Shown: positions 16,989 to 26,165, counted from the first letter of the stretch. The stretch is 64,000 nucleotides of DNA from DATCLS01 sp035296625 (GCA_035296625.1 DATHAO010000010.1:4640-68639); one strand, 5' to 3'. Notes: a model not told the origin generated them from the sequence alone. Program-made: numbers and translations.

Positions 16989-17435
16989 GTGGACCTCACC
17001 AAGCTCACGCTGGGCGAAAGGATCGTCGCCGGGCTCGGCATCCTCGAGTTACTTCTGCTGATCTTCCTGCCGTGGCACGACGTCTTCGGGTTCGACGTCA
17101 GGCCGCTCGAGGGCGACGGATCGGCCGTGGCCTGGCCGGCCGTCCTCGCGTTCATCGTGCTGGTGGCGCTGGTCGCAGTCGTGCTCGTCCGCAAGCTCGC
17201 CGCCAACCTCCAGTTCCCGGATCTGCCGATCGGCTGGAACCAGGCCATCTTCTACGCGGCGGTCGCCGTCCCGGTGCTGCTGCTGCTCAAGCTCGTGCTC
17301 AAGGCCGACTACATCTCGTTCTGGGCCTACGTGATGATCGCCGTCGGCATCGGCATCGCCTACGGCGGCTTCCTCATCTCGAAGGAGTCCGACCCGGCCT
17401 ACGGCCGCGGCAGCACGCCGCGCAGCCCGTTCTGA
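16989..17435 (+). CDS. Small four-helix membrane protein, unknown function
   Basis: The product is about 148 residues with four predicted membrane segments: IVAGLGILELLLLIFLPW, WPAVLAFIVLVALVAVVLV, AIFYAAVAVPVLLLLKLVL, and YVMIAVGIGIAYGGFLI. A polar loop with HDVFGFDVRPLEGDG follows the first. GGAGG 8 nt before GTG at 16989 favours that start over the ATG at 16974, which overlaps the Shine-Dalgarno. It stands alone and convergent to sucD, sharing a terminator. I do not recognise a characterised family. Confidence 0.75.
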   Translation: MDLTKLTLGERIVAGLGILELLLLIFLPWHDVFGFDVRPLEGDGSAVAWPAVLAFIVLVALVAVVLVRKLAANLQFPDLPIGWNQAIFYAAVAVPVLLLLKLVLKADYISFWAYVMIAVGIGIAYGGFLISKESDPAYGRGSTPRSPF

Positions 17436-17455
17436 GCGCGACCCGACCTGCACGT

Positions 17456-17490
17456 GACGAGGCCCCCGCTCATCGGGCGGGGGCCTCGTC
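17456..17490. terminator. Bidirectional terminator between membrane gene and sucD
   Basis: A perfect 14-bp inverted repeat (17456-17469 with 17477-17490; arm GACGAGGCCCCCGC) with a 7-nt loop. It is centred between convergent stops at 17435 and 17521. Confidence 0.88.
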
Positions 17491-17520
17491 GCGTCACCGG
17501 TGCGGTCCGTGTGGCCCGCC

Positions 17521-18420
17521 TCAGCCGAGGCCGCGAACGACCTCGACCATGAGCGTGCCGGCCTCGGTGGGGTTGAGGCCCACCTTGGCCCCGGCGTCGC
17601 GCAGGGCGTCCATCTTCGCCTGGGCCGTGCCCTTGCCCCCCGACACGATGGCGCCCGCGTGGCCCATCTTCTTGCCCGGCGGCGCGGTCACGCCGGCCAC
17701 GTAGGTCACGACCGGCTTGGACAGCTTGGTGGCGATGAACTCGGCGGCCTCCTCCTCGGCCGAGCCGCCGATCTCGCCGATCATCATCACGGCATGGGTG
17801 TCGGGATCGGCCTCGAAGGCCTCGAGGCAGTCGATGAACGACGTCCCCGGCACGGGGTCGCCGCCGATGCCGACGCACGTCGACACGCCGATGTCGTTCA
17901 GCTTCAGCTCGTAGAGCGCCTGGTAGGTGAGCGTGCCGGAGCGGCTCACTATCCCCACGGCGGGGCGGTCGGCCTGGGGCTCCTTGGCGATGTGGCCGGC
18001 GGTGATGCCGATGTTCGTCTTGCCGGGGCTGATGATGCCCGGGCAGTTGGGGCCGAGCAGGCGCACCTGCGGGAAGTCGCGGCGCAGCTCGTTGTAGAAC
18101 CAGGCCTCGTCCTGGGCCGGCACACCCTCGGTGATGGCCACGATGAACTCGACGCCGCCCTGGGCGGCCTCGAGCACCGCGCTCTTCACACCCGGCGCGG
18201 GGATGAAGATGCAGCTGGCGTTGGCGCCGGTCTCGACGACGGCGTCGGCCACCGTGGCGAAGACGGGGATGCCCTCGACGTCGCTACCGGCCTTCTTGGG
18301 GTTGGTTCCGGCCACCACCTGGGTGCCGTACTCGCGGTTGAGCAGCCCGTAGAAACGGCCCTGGCTGCCGGTGAGGCCCTGGTAGACGACCTTGGTGGTC
18401 TCGTCGACGAAGATGGCCAT
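17521..18420 (-). CDS. sucD: Succinyl-CoA synthetase alpha subunit
   Basis: With SucC it interconverts succinyl-CoA and succinate with nucleoside diphosphate phosphorylation in the TCA cycle. The 299-residue protein has the CoA-binding TGSQGRFYGLLNREYGTQVVAG, GPNCPGIISPGKTNIGI, VGIVSRSGTLTYQALYEL, the GIGGDPVPGTSFIDCLEAF loop, and GHAGAIVSGGKGTAQAK, where the His is phosphorylated. ATG at 18420. It lies 10 nt after sucC and terminates at the hairpin near 17490. Confidence 0.96.
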   Translation of the reverse strand: MAIFVDETTKVVYQGLTGSQGRFYGLLNREYGTQVVAGTNPKKAGSDVEGIPVFATVADAVVETGANASCIFIPAPGVKSAVLEAAQGGVEFIVAITEGVPAQDEAWFYNELRRDFPQVRLLGPNCPGIISPGKTNIGITAGHIAKEPQADRPAVGIVSRSGTLTYQALYELKLNDIGVSTCVGIGGDPVPGTSFIDCLEAFEADPDTHAVMMIGEIGGSAEEEAAEFIATKLSKPVVTYVAGVTAPPGKKMGHAGAIVSGGKGTAQAKMDALRDAGAKVGLNPTEAGTLMVEVVRGLG

Positions 18421-18430
18421 GGCGCCTACC

Positions 18431-19573
18431 TCACTTCCCCGCCAGGGCGACGGCCGCCTCGGCGGCCTCGACCATGGTGGGTTGCATCTGGAGCGTGCCG
18501 GACAGGTGCGGCTCGAGGATCTCGCGGCCCAGGTCGGCGTTCGTGCCATCGAGGCGGATGACGATCGGCACGTCGATCTGGACCCGCCCGAGGGCGGTGA
18601 CGATGCCGTTCGCGACCTCCTCGCCCTTGGTGATACCGCCGAAGATGTTGATGAGGATGGACCGGACCTTCGGGTCGTTGTTGATGACCTCCAGCGCCCC
18701 GGCCATGACCTCGGCCGACGCGCCGCCGCCGATGTCGAGGAAGTTCGCCGGCTCGCCGCCCACCTGGTTGACAATGTCGACCGTCGACATGGCCAGGCCG
18801 GCGCCGTTCGCGATCACGCCGACGAACCCGTCGAGCCCGACGTACTGGAGGCCCTTGTCGTGGGCGGACTGCTCGCGCTCGTCGCGCACCTGGGTCGCCT
18901 CGTAGCCCTCGTAGTCGGGGTGGCGGAACGTGGCGTTCCCGTCGAGCGTCACCTTGGCGTCGAGCGCATGGACCTCGCCGGTCGGCTTCAGGATCAGCGG
19001 GTTGATCTCGACCAGGTCGGCGTCGCCCTCGACGTAGGCGGTGTACAGCTTGAGCAGGATGTCCACCGCGCCCTCGTTGGCGTGCGGGTTGAGCTTCGCG
19101 GCGGACACCCACTCGCGGGCCGCCTGCTCGGTCAGGCCGTCGACCGGATCGACGTGCAGCTTGGCGATGGCGTCGGGGTTGTCGGCGGCCACGGCCTCGA
19201 TCTCGACGCCCCCCTCGGCCGACAGCATGCCCAGATGCTTCTTCGCGCCCCGGTCGAGCGTGAAGCTGGCGTAGTACTCCTCGGCGATGTCGGAGGCGAG
19301 CTCGATCCACACGACCTCGACGGTGTGGCCCTTGATGTCCATGCCGAGGATGTTTCCGGCGTGGGTGCGGACCTCGTCGGCGTCGTTGGCCAGCTTGATG
19401 CCGCCGGCCTTGCCGCGCCCGCCGACCTGGACTTGGGCCTTGACAACGACCGGGTACCCGATGCGCTCGGCGGCGGCGACGGCGTCGTCGACCGTGTCGA
19501 CCGCCTCACCCGGGCTGACCGGGATGCCGTAGCGGGCGAAGAACTGCTTGCCCTGGTATTCGAACAGGTCCAA
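18431..19573 (-). CDS. sucC: Succinyl-CoA synthetase beta subunit
   Basis: This is the ADP/GDP-binding subunit of succinyl-CoA synthetase. The 380-residue product begins LFEYQGKQFFARYGIPV and has the ATP-grasp motifs PVVVKAQVQVGGRGKAGGIKLA, DLVEINPLIL and FLDIGGGASAEVMAGAL, followed by ILINIFGGITKGEEVANGI. The first codon is TTG (19573) with GGGAGG about 9 nt upstream; no ATG or GTG lies at the conserved N terminus. It is the first gene of sucCD. Confidence 0.95.
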   Translation of the reverse strand: MDLFEYQGKQFFARYGIPVSPGEAVDTVDDAVAAAERIGYPVVVKAQVQVGGRGKAGGIKLANDADEVRTHAGNILGMDIKGHTVEVVWIELASDIAEEYYASFTLDRGAKKHLGMLSAEGGVEIEAVAADNPDAIAKLHVDPVDGLTEQAAREWVSAAKLNPHANEGAVDILLKLYTAYVEGDADLVEINPLILKPTGEVHALDAKVTLDGNATFRHPDYEGYEATQVRDEREQSAHDKGLQYVGLDGFVGVIANGAGLAMSTVDIVNQVGGEPANFLDIGGGASAEVMAGALEVINNDPKVRSILINIFGGITKGEEVANGIVTALGRVQIDVPIVIRLDGTNADLGREILEPHLSGTLQMQPTMVEAAEAAVALAGK

Positions 19574-19726
19574 GGGCGGCGCCCTCCCGTGTCAGGCGAC
19601 CGACGTCGCGTGGTCGCCGGCGTGGCTCAGCGGTGTCGACAGCATGTGTTCGGCGATGGAATCGGTGGGACCGATGCCGGATGGCGATACTAAGGCCGTG
19701 CAGCGCAGCCGCCCCAAGTCGCACCC

Positions 19727-20260
19727 GTGAGCCCGGTCGCCCGCAGCCAGACGCACGCCGGACGCGCCCTGGCCGTCGCCGCCGTCGGCGTCGGCCTCGC
19801 CCTCGTGCTCGCGTTCGGCGTGGCCGTCCTCGCCAACCGGGGTTCGGTCGACGTCCAGCTCGGCGACGACACGTTCCAGGGCCAGGATGCCGAGAACGCC
19901 GCCGAGCAGATCGCCGACAACGGGCCGATCCTCTACGCGGACGCCGCCGGCGGCGACCGCGACATCGTGCTCCAACACCTGGGCGGCGATCCCGAGGCGG
20001 GCTGGCTGGCCTTTGCGGCCCGGCCCGCTGGCGCCCCGCGGGCGTGCACCGTTCGCTGGGACGCCGCGGCATCGGGCAACCCGGCCGACGGTATGTTCCG
20101 GCTCGTCGACGACGCTGACGACGAGTCGGGGGCCTGCGACGGCACCGAGTTCCCCGCGGATGGCGAGGGTCTGCCGCAGTACCCCGTGACGGTGCGGGAC
20201 GGGCGGCTCGAGGTCGACCTGAACGCCGCCGACCGGGCGACCTCCACGACCGTCGGTTGA
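19727..20260 (+). CDS. Membrane-anchored extracytoplasmic protein, unknown
   Basis: The 177-residue product has one N-terminal hydrophobic segment (residues about 14-36, ALAVAAVGVGLALVLAFGVAVLA). An acidic extracytoplasmic part follows, with two Cys (ACTVRWDAA and SGACDGTEF) that could form a disulfide. This pattern, RACTVRW...G.FRL...CDG..FPADG.GL..YPV, suggests a compact domain but I cannot name it. GTG start. It is divergent from sucC, with about 150 nt between, and convergent with the L,D-transpeptidase gene. Confidence 0.65.
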   Translation: MSPVARSQTHAGRALAVAAVGVGLALVLAFGVAVLANRGSVDVQLGDDTFQGQDAENAAEQIADNGPILYADAAGGDRDIVLQHLGGDPEAGWLAFAARPAGAPRACTVRWDAAASGNPADGMFRLVDDADDESGACDGTEFPADGEGLPQYPVTVRDGRLEVDLNAADRATSTTVG

Positions 20261-20269
20261 CGCATCGGG

Positions 20270-20288
20270 GGCCGCACGGCGTGCGGCC
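20270..20288. terminator. Short hairpin between convergent genes
   Basis: An 8-bp perfect inverted repeat (GGCCGCAC / GTGCGGCC) with a 3-nt loop lies 10 nt after the 19727-20260 gene and 12 nt from the L,D-transpeptidase stop. It is a plausible shared terminator but lacks a T-tract. Confidence 0.5.
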
Positions 20289-20300
20289 GGTCGTAGCGGC

Positions 20301-21224
20301 TCAGTAGACGGTGACGGGCGTCCCGATCTCCGCGACGCCGCTCGACCACAGCAGGTCCATGGCGGCATTGGTCAGGCGGGCGCAGCCGTGGGAGGCGGGC
20401 CTGGCCGGGATGCTGCCCGAGCCGTGCACGGCGATGCCGCCGTTGAAGTACTTCGGGCGGTACAGGGTCCCGAGCGGCGCCTCCCGGTAGCCGTCGATCT
20501 GGCGCTGGATCGTGAACTGCCCGGGCGGCGTGGCGGCGATGGCCGAGCCGCCGGCGGAGCCTGCGTAGGCCTCGCCGTTGCCGGTCGAGGTGTTGAACGC
20601 CCACCGCACCTGGCCGCCCTGCACGACGAGCAGCACCTGCCGGGAGAGGTCGATCTCGATGCCCGTGCCGCCGGTGCGGCTCACGGGCCGTCCGGCCGTC
20701 GCCAGGCGCCCCTGGGTCTCCGGTCCCGCCGTGCCGTCGCGCCCCAGGCCCTCGGCCTTCTGGAAGGCCATGACCGCCTGCCGGGTGAGCTGCCCGTAGT
20801 TGCCGTCCGGCGTGCCCAGCCAGTAGCCGAGGTCGGTGAGGCGCTGCTGGAGCGCCGACACGCTGGCGCCGGCCTCGCCCAACTCGAGGATGCCGTCGTC
20901 GGCCGGGTCCGGCGGGGCGGTGGTCGTGGTGGTGGGCGGGACGGTCGTGGTGGGCGCCGTCGTGGTCGTGGACGGCGCCGTCGTGGGCGTGGTCGGCGTG
21001 GCCGTGGTGGTCACCTCGGCGCCGTCCGTCCGGGCGCGCCCGGCGTCGACCTCGGTGGTCCCAGCGCCCTGCCCGTTCGACCCGGCCAGGGGCGGCGAGT
21101 GGGCCTCGCTGCACCCGGCGGCCGCTCCGGTCAACGTCAGGCTCACGAGTCCGGCGGCGACCAGGGGCCAGATGCGCCGGCCTCCGGCCGCCCGATGGCT
21201 GGGGATGTCGCTCGTATCACTCAT
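20301..21224 (-). CDS. Lipoprotein L,D-transpeptidase with peptidoglycan-binding domain
   Basis: It is expected to form 3-3 peptidoglycan cross-links outside the membrane. From ATG at 21224 (307 residues) the order is as follows. A signal peptide has lipobox TGAAAGC (Cys about residue 38). A Thr/Pro-rich linker of about 40 residues carries runs of TTT. A PG_binding_1 domain follows (LQQRLTDLGYWLGTPDGNYGQLTRQAVMAFQ). The YkuD catalytic domain comes last, with IEIDLSRQVLLVVQGG, then HGSGSIPARPASHGCARLTN, containing the catalytic His and Cys (SHGCxR). The Shine-Dalgarno is weak. It is a single-gene unit. Confidence 0.92.
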   Translation of the reverse strand: MSDTSDIPSHRAAGGRRIWPLVAAGLVSLTLTGAAAGCSEAHSPPLAGSNGQGAGTTEVDAGRARTDGAEVTTTATPTTPTTAPSTTTTAPTTTVPPTTTTTAPPDPADDGILELGEAGASVSALQQRLTDLGYWLGTPDGNYGQLTRQAVMAFQKAEGLGRDGTAGPETQGRLATAGRPVSRTGGTGIEIDLSRQVLLVVQGGQVRWAFNTSTGNGEAYAGSAGGSAIAATPPGQFTIQRQIDGYREAPLGTLYRPKYFNGGIAVHGSGSIPARPASHGCARLTNAAMDLLWSSGVAEIGTPVTVY

Positions 21225-21413
21225 TTGTCGGTCCGTCCTCCCGTCAGCAGATGGGCTACCCGGTAAGACGCACGAGTGCGCCGATCGTGACGACGATGGT
21301 CGGGCGAACGCCCGGTCGTAACCGACATGGCATCTGCCGACACCCACGGTGTCGCCGGAACGACGTAGCGAGGTTACCGGCCGACCCGGATCGCGGGGTG
21401 GACCGGGCCGCGC

Positions 21414-23711
21414 CTAGACCTTCTCGAGCGGGGCCCAGCTGAGCAGGAGGCGCTTCTCGCCGACGTCGCGGAAGCGCACGAGGGCCTCGGTCTTGTCCGC
21501 CCGGCCGCTCAGGTCGAGGATCACGCCCTCGCCGAACACCTTGTGGCGCACGTCGTCGCCGATCTTGAGCCCGAGCGAGTCGGCGCCGCTGCGCGACGGC
21601 GGGCGGGGTCTCAGGGCGGCGTCGACGATGCGCTCCCGCCCGGCCGACACCTGCAGCGCCCGGCCGCCCGAGCCGTCGCCCCGGCCCCACGTGCCGCCAC
21701 CCGCTCCCGAGGACCCGTAGCCGCGGCCGCTGCGGCTGGCCCGGCGGTGACCCTCGACGTCGCGCACGAGCGATGCGGGGATCTCGTCGAGGAACCGGCT
21801 CGGCGGGTTGTACTGCGTGCCGCCGAACAGCGTGCGACTCCACGCGTGCGTGAGGTAGAGGCGCCGGCGGGCCCGCGTGATGCCCACGTAGGCGAGGCGG
21901 CGCTCCTCCTCGAGCTGGGCCGGCTCGGTCAGCGAGCGCAGGTGGGGGAACACGCCGTCCTCGAGCCCGATGAGAAACACGACCGGGAACTCGAGGCCCT
22001 TCGCCGAGTGCAGGGTCATGAGCACGACGGAGGACGGGTCGTCGTCGAGCGTGTCGGTGTCGGCCACCAGGCTGACCTGCTCGAGGAACGCCGCGATCGA
22101 CTCGAAGTCGCTCGCCGCGCCGACCAGCTCCGCCAGGTTCTCGAGGCGCCCCTCGGACTCGATCGTGCGCTCGGTCTCGAGCGCGTCGAGGTAGCCGGAC
22201 CGCTCGAGCAGCATCTGGAGGACCGGGCCGGGCCCACGCTCTGCGGCCTCGTTGGCCGCCGCGTCGACCAGTTCGAGGAATGCCTCGATGCCGCGCACGG
22301 CCTTGCCGCCCACACCGGCGTCGTCGGCCCGGCGCAGGGCGTCGATGAACGCCAGGCCGTGTGCCGAGGCCCAGGCGTCGAGCTTGCCGATCGTCGTGGC
22401 GCCCACGCCCCGCTTGGGCTCGTTGAGCACCCGCTTGATCGACACCTCGTCGACCGGGTTGACCACGGCTCGGAGGTAGGCGACGGCGTCCTTGACCTCC
22501 TTGCGGTCGTAGAACCGGGTGCCGCCGAGCACCTTGTACGGGATGCCGACCCGCATGAGCTGCTCTTCGAGCACGCGGCTCTGGGCGTTCGTGCGGTAGA
22601 AGACGGCGATGTCGCCCCAGTGCAGCTCGGGCGCGTCCGTGCCGGGGTTGGTGCCGACCACCTCGGCGCTGTCGTGCAGGCGGGCGATCTCGCGGGCGAT
22701 CCACGCCGCCTCGTCGGCCTCGTCGTCGGCGTGGTAGCGGACGATCTGGTCGCCGGCGCCCTGGTCCGTCCACAGCTCCTTGGGCTTGCGCCCGACGTTG
22801 TTGGCGATCACGGCGTTGGCGGCGTCGAGGATGGTCTGGGTCGACCGGTAGTTCTGCTCGAGAAGCACGACGGTCGTATCGGGGAACGCATCCTCGAACT
22901 CGACGATGTTGCGCATGTCGGCGCCCCGGAAGGCGTAGATCGACTGGTCCTGGTCACCGACCACGCAGACGTTGCGGTGGTCGGCGGCGAGCAGGAGGAC
23001 GAGCTCGTTCTGGACGCTGTTGGTGTCCTGGTACTCGTCGACGAGGATGTGCCGGAAGCGGCGCTGGTAGTGGGTCAGGACGTCGGGGTGCTCGCGCAGC
23101 AGGCGCAGGGCCTGACCGAGCAGGTCGTCGAAGTCCATCGAGCCGGCCCGGTGCAGGCGGGCCTGGTACTCGGTGAACACCTCGCCGATCTTGCGCTCGA
23201 AGAGGTTGCCGGCCCGGGCCGAGTAGGCGGCGGCGTCGAGGCCGTCGTTCTTGGCGGCGCTGATCGACGCGTGCACCGACCGGGGCGGAAAGCGCTTGGC
23301 GTCGAGGCCCAGGTCGCGGATCACGTAGCCCGTGAGCCGGTTGGCGTCGGCCTGGTCGTAGATCGTGAACTGCCGCGGGTAGCCGAGCTTGTCCGCGTCG
23401 CGCCGCAGGATGCGGACGCACGCCGAGTGGAACGTCGAGACCCACATCTTCTGGGCCACCGGCCCCACCAGCGCCGCGACCCGCGACTTCATCTCGTCGG
23501 CGGCCTTGTTCGTGAAGGTGATCGCCAGGATCTCGAACGGGCTGACGCCCTCGTCGCGGATGAGGTGGGCGATGCGGTGGGTGAGCACCCGCGTCTTGCC
23601 CGAGCCGGCCCCGGCCACCACGAGCAGAGGACCCTCGGCGTGCACCACTGCATCGCTCTGCACGGGGTTCAGCCCGCTCAGCAGGTCGTGGGAGGTCTCG
23701 GGGGCAGCCAT
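21414..23711 (-). CDS. pcrA: ATP-dependent DNA helicase UvrD/PcrA
   Basis: This is a superfamily 1A 3'-5' helicase for excision repair and replication-fork maintenance. The 765-residue protein has Q motif LNPVQSDAV, Walker A AGAGSGKTRVLTHR, TFTNKAADEM, Walker B ILVDEYQDTN, GDQDQSIYAFRGA, LEQNYRST, LMTLHSAKGLEFPVVFLIG and motif VI RRLAYVGITRARRRLYL. After a Gly/Ser/Arg linker (YGSSGAGGGTWGRGDGSGG) a C-terminal KOW/Tudor-like segment KIGDDVRHKVFGEGVI ends the protein, matching PcrA for RNA polymerase contact. ATG at 23711. Single gene. Confidence 0.96.
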   Translation of the reverse strand: MAAPETSHDLLSGLNPVQSDAVVHAEGPLLVVAGAGSGKTRVLTHRIAHLIRDEGVSPFEILAITFTNKAADEMKSRVAALVGPVAQKMWVSTFHSACVRILRRDADKLGYPRQFTIYDQADANRLTGYVIRDLGLDAKRFPPRSVHASISAAKNDGLDAAAYSARAGNLFERKIGEVFTEYQARLHRAGSMDFDDLLGQALRLLREHPDVLTHYQRRFRHILVDEYQDTNSVQNELVLLLAADHRNVCVVGDQDQSIYAFRGADMRNIVEFEDAFPDTTVVLLEQNYRSTQTILDAANAVIANNVGRKPKELWTDQGAGDQIVRYHADDEADEAAWIAREIARLHDSAEVVGTNPGTDAPELHWGDIAVFYRTNAQSRVLEEQLMRVGIPYKVLGGTRFYDRKEVKDAVAYLRAVVNPVDEVSIKRVLNEPKRGVGATTIGKLDAWASAHGLAFIDALRRADDAGVGGKAVRGIEAFLELVDAAANEAAERGPGPVLQMLLERSGYLDALETERTIESEGRLENLAELVGAASDFESIAAFLEQVSLVADTDTLDDDPSSVVLMTLHSAKGLEFPVVFLIGLEDGVFPHLRSLTEPAQLEEERRLAYVGITRARRRLYLTHAWSRTLFGGTQYNPPSRFLDEIPASLVRDVEGHRRASRSGRGYGSSGAGGGTWGRGDGSGGRALQVSAGRERIVDAALRPRPPSRSGADSLGLKIGDDVRHKVFGEGVILDLSGRADKTEALVRFRDVGEKRLLLSWAPLEKV

Positions 23712-23797
23712 CGGTACAGCCCATGGTAGGGCCGCTCCTCGGCGCCCCGAGGGGACCGAATGGCGGTCAGGGCGCCGGCTTGACAGGATCGACGGCC

Positions 23798-24646
23798 GTG
23801 AAGGTCGACAAGCTGACTGGCACCGACGGCTTCGTGGTCGTCGACCTCGACGACGCCACCACCTCAGTGGGCATCGTGCGGCTGGCGCCCAAGGTCCTGC
23901 GCGAAGGCGCCCAGCTCCTGGCCCGGTCGGCGACCTACTCGTTCGCCGCGTTCGGCGTGGCCGGCCACGGTGGCGCCTCGGCGGGGGTCAACGCCAAGCC
24001 CGAGGCCCGCGACGACGCCGTGGCGGCGTTCGTCGACGAGGTCCGGCCCCGGGCCGAGGCCGGCTCGCTCGTGCTCGCACCGGGCACCGGCGTCGAGGAG
24101 GCCGACCTGGCCCCGCTCGGCTGGGCCGGCCCGGACTCGACGCTCACGGCCGCCGGGGCCCTGGCCGCAGCCCGGGTCGCCGGCCCGCTCGACTGGCGCA
24201 CCGCCGCCGTGGTCGGGACCGGCCCGGTGGCCGAGGCGGCCGCCGCCCAGCTCGGGGCAGCCGGCGCAACCCTCGCCGACCCCCGCTTCGACGCCGCCTG
24301 CGACGTCCTGTTCGTGGCCGGCAAGGCCGGCGTCCTCGACCACCCCACCGCCGAGGGCGTGAAGGCGTCGACGATCGTGCCGCTCACGCCGGTGCCGGTC
24401 ACGGCCCGCTCGCTCGCCGTTCTCGGGCGCGACGGGAAGGTCGTCATCCCCGACTTCCTGTCGATCGCCGCGCCGCTGCTCGCCGCCTACGACGCCGGCG
24501 GCGGCGATCCCGTCCAGCGCATCCGCGAGGCCACGGTCGAGCTGGCCGACGCCGGCCCGCGCCTGTGGCTCACCGCCGCCGAGACGGCCGAGGCCAACCT
24601 GGCGACGTGGACCAAGGAGAAGCCCTTCGGGCGTCCCCTGGCCTAG
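23798..24646 (+). CDS. Glutamate-dehydrogenase-like protein lacking the catalytic lysine
   Basis: The 282-residue product follows the ELFV dehydrogenase layout by eye. GHGGASAGV sits where GDHs have GGAKGGI, then AAFVDEVRP, then LAPGTGVEEADL (compare PAPDVGTxxADM). A Rossmann-like VVGTGPVAEAAAAQLGAAGATLAD is followed by CDVLFVAGKAGVLD (compare CDVLIPAA), and IPDFLSIAAPLLAAYD matches the PDxLANAGGV region. It is far shorter than the usual roughly 410-450 residues, and Ser replaces the lysine of GGAK, so it is probably a non-catalytic or altered-function paralogue. GTG at 23798 follows AGGA. The last four nt overlap the convergent gene at CTAG. Family assignment is inference. Confidence 0.6.
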   Translation: MKVDKLTGTDGFVVVDLDDATTSVGIVRLAPKVLREGAQLLARSATYSFAAFGVAGHGGASAGVNAKPEARDDAVAAFVDEVRPRAEAGSLVLAPGTGVEEADLAPLGWAGPDSTLTAAGALAAARVAGPLDWRTAAVVGTGPVAEAAAAQLGAAGATLADPRFDAACDVLFVAGKAGVLDHPTAEGVKASTIVPLTPVPVTARSLAVLGRDGKVVIPDFLSIAAPLLAAYDAGGGDPVQRIREATVELADAGPRLWLTAAETAEANLATWTKEKPFGRPLA

Positions 24647-25257
24647 CCGTCGCCGTCCAGGGCGTCGCGCAGGCGCCCCGTGGCGGCCCGGCGGCGGGTG
24701 ATGCGCCGGCGACGCCGCTGGTGCACCGCCAGGGCGCTGATGACCAGCAGGGCGCCGACGACGAGCGTGCCGACGAGCACGGTCCACAGCGGCAGCGAGA
24801 AGTCGAGCCACAGCCACTCGAAGTCGGTGGCGCGGTTGTTCTGCACGACGAAGATGACGGCGGCGACCGTGAGCAGGATGCCCAGCGTGGCGCCCACGTT
24901 GAACGCCCGCTCGGGGCGCGCCCGCCCCACCTCGTCGAGATCGCTGCGCAGCGCACGCGAGCGGTCGCGGCCGGTGTCGTCGGCCTCGTCGGTCGGGACG
25001 GGCTCGGCCTGGCCCCCGTCCGGACCGACGACGTCGCGTCGTACCGCAGGATCGCCGGGGCCGGGGCGGGCGCCGGGGCCGGGCTCGGGGCCCGGCGTGG
25101 GGCGCGGACCGGTCACCGGGGGGGCATCGGGCGGCCGGGGACCGGCCGCTGTCGAGGGGTCGTCGGGCATCGGCCCGGGGCGACCTGTCGGCGGGGCCGG
25201 GTGCTGCTCGGGCGGATCCGTCCGCCGACGTGGATCTGCCTCGGGTGGGAGCGACAC
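24643..25257 (-). CDS. LapA-domain (DUF1049-like) membrane protein
   Basis: From GTG at 25257, which has GGAGGTGG upstream, the product has 204 residues. A long Pro/Gly/Asp-rich cytoplasmic region of about 115 residues precedes two membrane helices (FNVGATLGILLTVAAVIFVVQNN and LWTVLVGTLVVGALLVISALAVH), then a basic tail RRRRRITRRR. The VQNN...FEWLWLDFSLPLW loop between the helices is typical of LapA-like proteins, implicated in envelope lipopolysaccharide or lipid assembly elsewhere; the role here is unknown. Its TAG stop shares the CTAG palindrome with the TAG of the opposing gene. A GTG at 25287 is an alternative start. Confidence 0.75.
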   Translation of the reverse strand: MSLPPEADPRRRTDPPEQHPAPPTGRPGPMPDDPSTAAGPRPPDAPPVTGPRPTPGPEPGPGARPGPGDPAVRRDVVGPDGGQAEPVPTDEADDTGRDRSRALRSDLDEVGRARPERAFNVGATLGILLTVAAVIFVVQNNRATDFEWLWLDFSLPLWTVLVGTLVVGALLVISALAVHQRRRRRITRRRAATGRLRDALDGDG

Positions 25258-25329
25258 GGACCACCTCCGTTTACCTGTGGGCGCCACCAGGTACTGCCCG
25301 GACGAACGCCCTTCAACCCGCCGGCGCGG

Positions 25330-26118
25330 TCACTCCGCCGGAACGAGCAGGCGCGTGGTGAACAGGGCGAGGACCTGGTCGACCGCGGCGCGGGTCGGGT
25401 GGCCCGGCTCGTCGACCAGGTGCTCGGTCAGCACCGAGTGGGCCATACGCGGTATGCCGTGCGGGTTGCCCTTCCCCGAGTCGATCTCGACGGCCACGAA
25501 CGCGTCGCCCAGCTCGTCTCGAAGCCGCTCGAAGCGCTCGGCCGGCGCCGCCCGGTCGCACGTGAAGCGCAGGCCCAGGACCCCCACGCCCCCGGCCGCC
25601 CGCTCCTTGACCCGGGCCAGGTCCGCGTCGCCGACGCCGAGGTCGCGCTTTTGGGCGGACGTGATGGCGAAGGGCAGCGACGGCTGGCTCAGCACCGGGG
25701 CGAGCACCGCATCGTCGACCATCATGGCCAGGGCGAACCCGCCCGTGAAGCACATGCCGACCACGCCGATCCCCGGTCCGCCGCAGCGTTCGTGCTCGTG
25801 GCGACCCAGGGCCTTGAGCCACTCGATGACCGGCGAGGTCCGCCGGGTGGCCATGACCGTGAACTCGTGCGACACGCACGCCGCAGCGAGGGTCGGCACC
25901 ACGCTCGGGCCGACGGCCGCCGGCACGCCGCCGAACAGGTGCGGCAGCACGGCCGTGAAGCCGGCCGCCGCCACCCGGTCGGCGAACGCCACGACGTTGG
26001 GCGTGATGCCGGGCATCTCCGCGATCACGACGACCGCCGGGCCGTCGCCCTGCCGGTAGACGGTGCGGGTCTTGCCGTCGTGGGTGAACGTGTCCTCGGT
26101 GTAGTCGTCGAGCGGCAC
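25330..26118 (-). CDS. Dienelactone-hydrolase-family alpha/beta hydrolase
   Basis: The 262-residue product has the DLH architecture: VVVIAEMPGITPNVVAFADR (strand plus active-site Glu region), then nucleophile motif GMCFTGGFALAMM, where Cys occupies the DLH position. It also has FEIDSGKGNPHGIP-like sequence (VEIDSGKGNPHGIPRMAHS), giving the candidate His. Substrates are ester- or lactone-like and unknown. GTG at 26118 follows GGGGAG; an upstream GTG at 26181 is possible. It lies 47 nt after the SRPBCC gene in the sigma-factor operon. Confidence 0.85.
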   Translation of the reverse strand: MPLDDYTEDTFTHDGKTRTVYRQGDGPAVVVIAEMPGITPNVVAFADRVAAAGFTAVLPHLFGGVPAAVGPSVVPTLAAACVSHEFTVMATRRTSPVIEWLKALGRHEHERCGGPGIGVVGMCFTGGFALAMMVDDAVLAPVLSQPSLPFAITSAQKRDLGVGDADLARVKERAAGGVGVLGLRFTCDRAAPAERFERLRDELGDAFVAVEIDSGKGNPHGIPRMAHSVLTEHLVDEPGHPTRAAVDQVLALFTTRLLVPAE

Positions 26119-26165
26119 CGGGCTCCCCCTGCCGGCGCCCCCGTGGCACCCAGGCGACCGGGACG

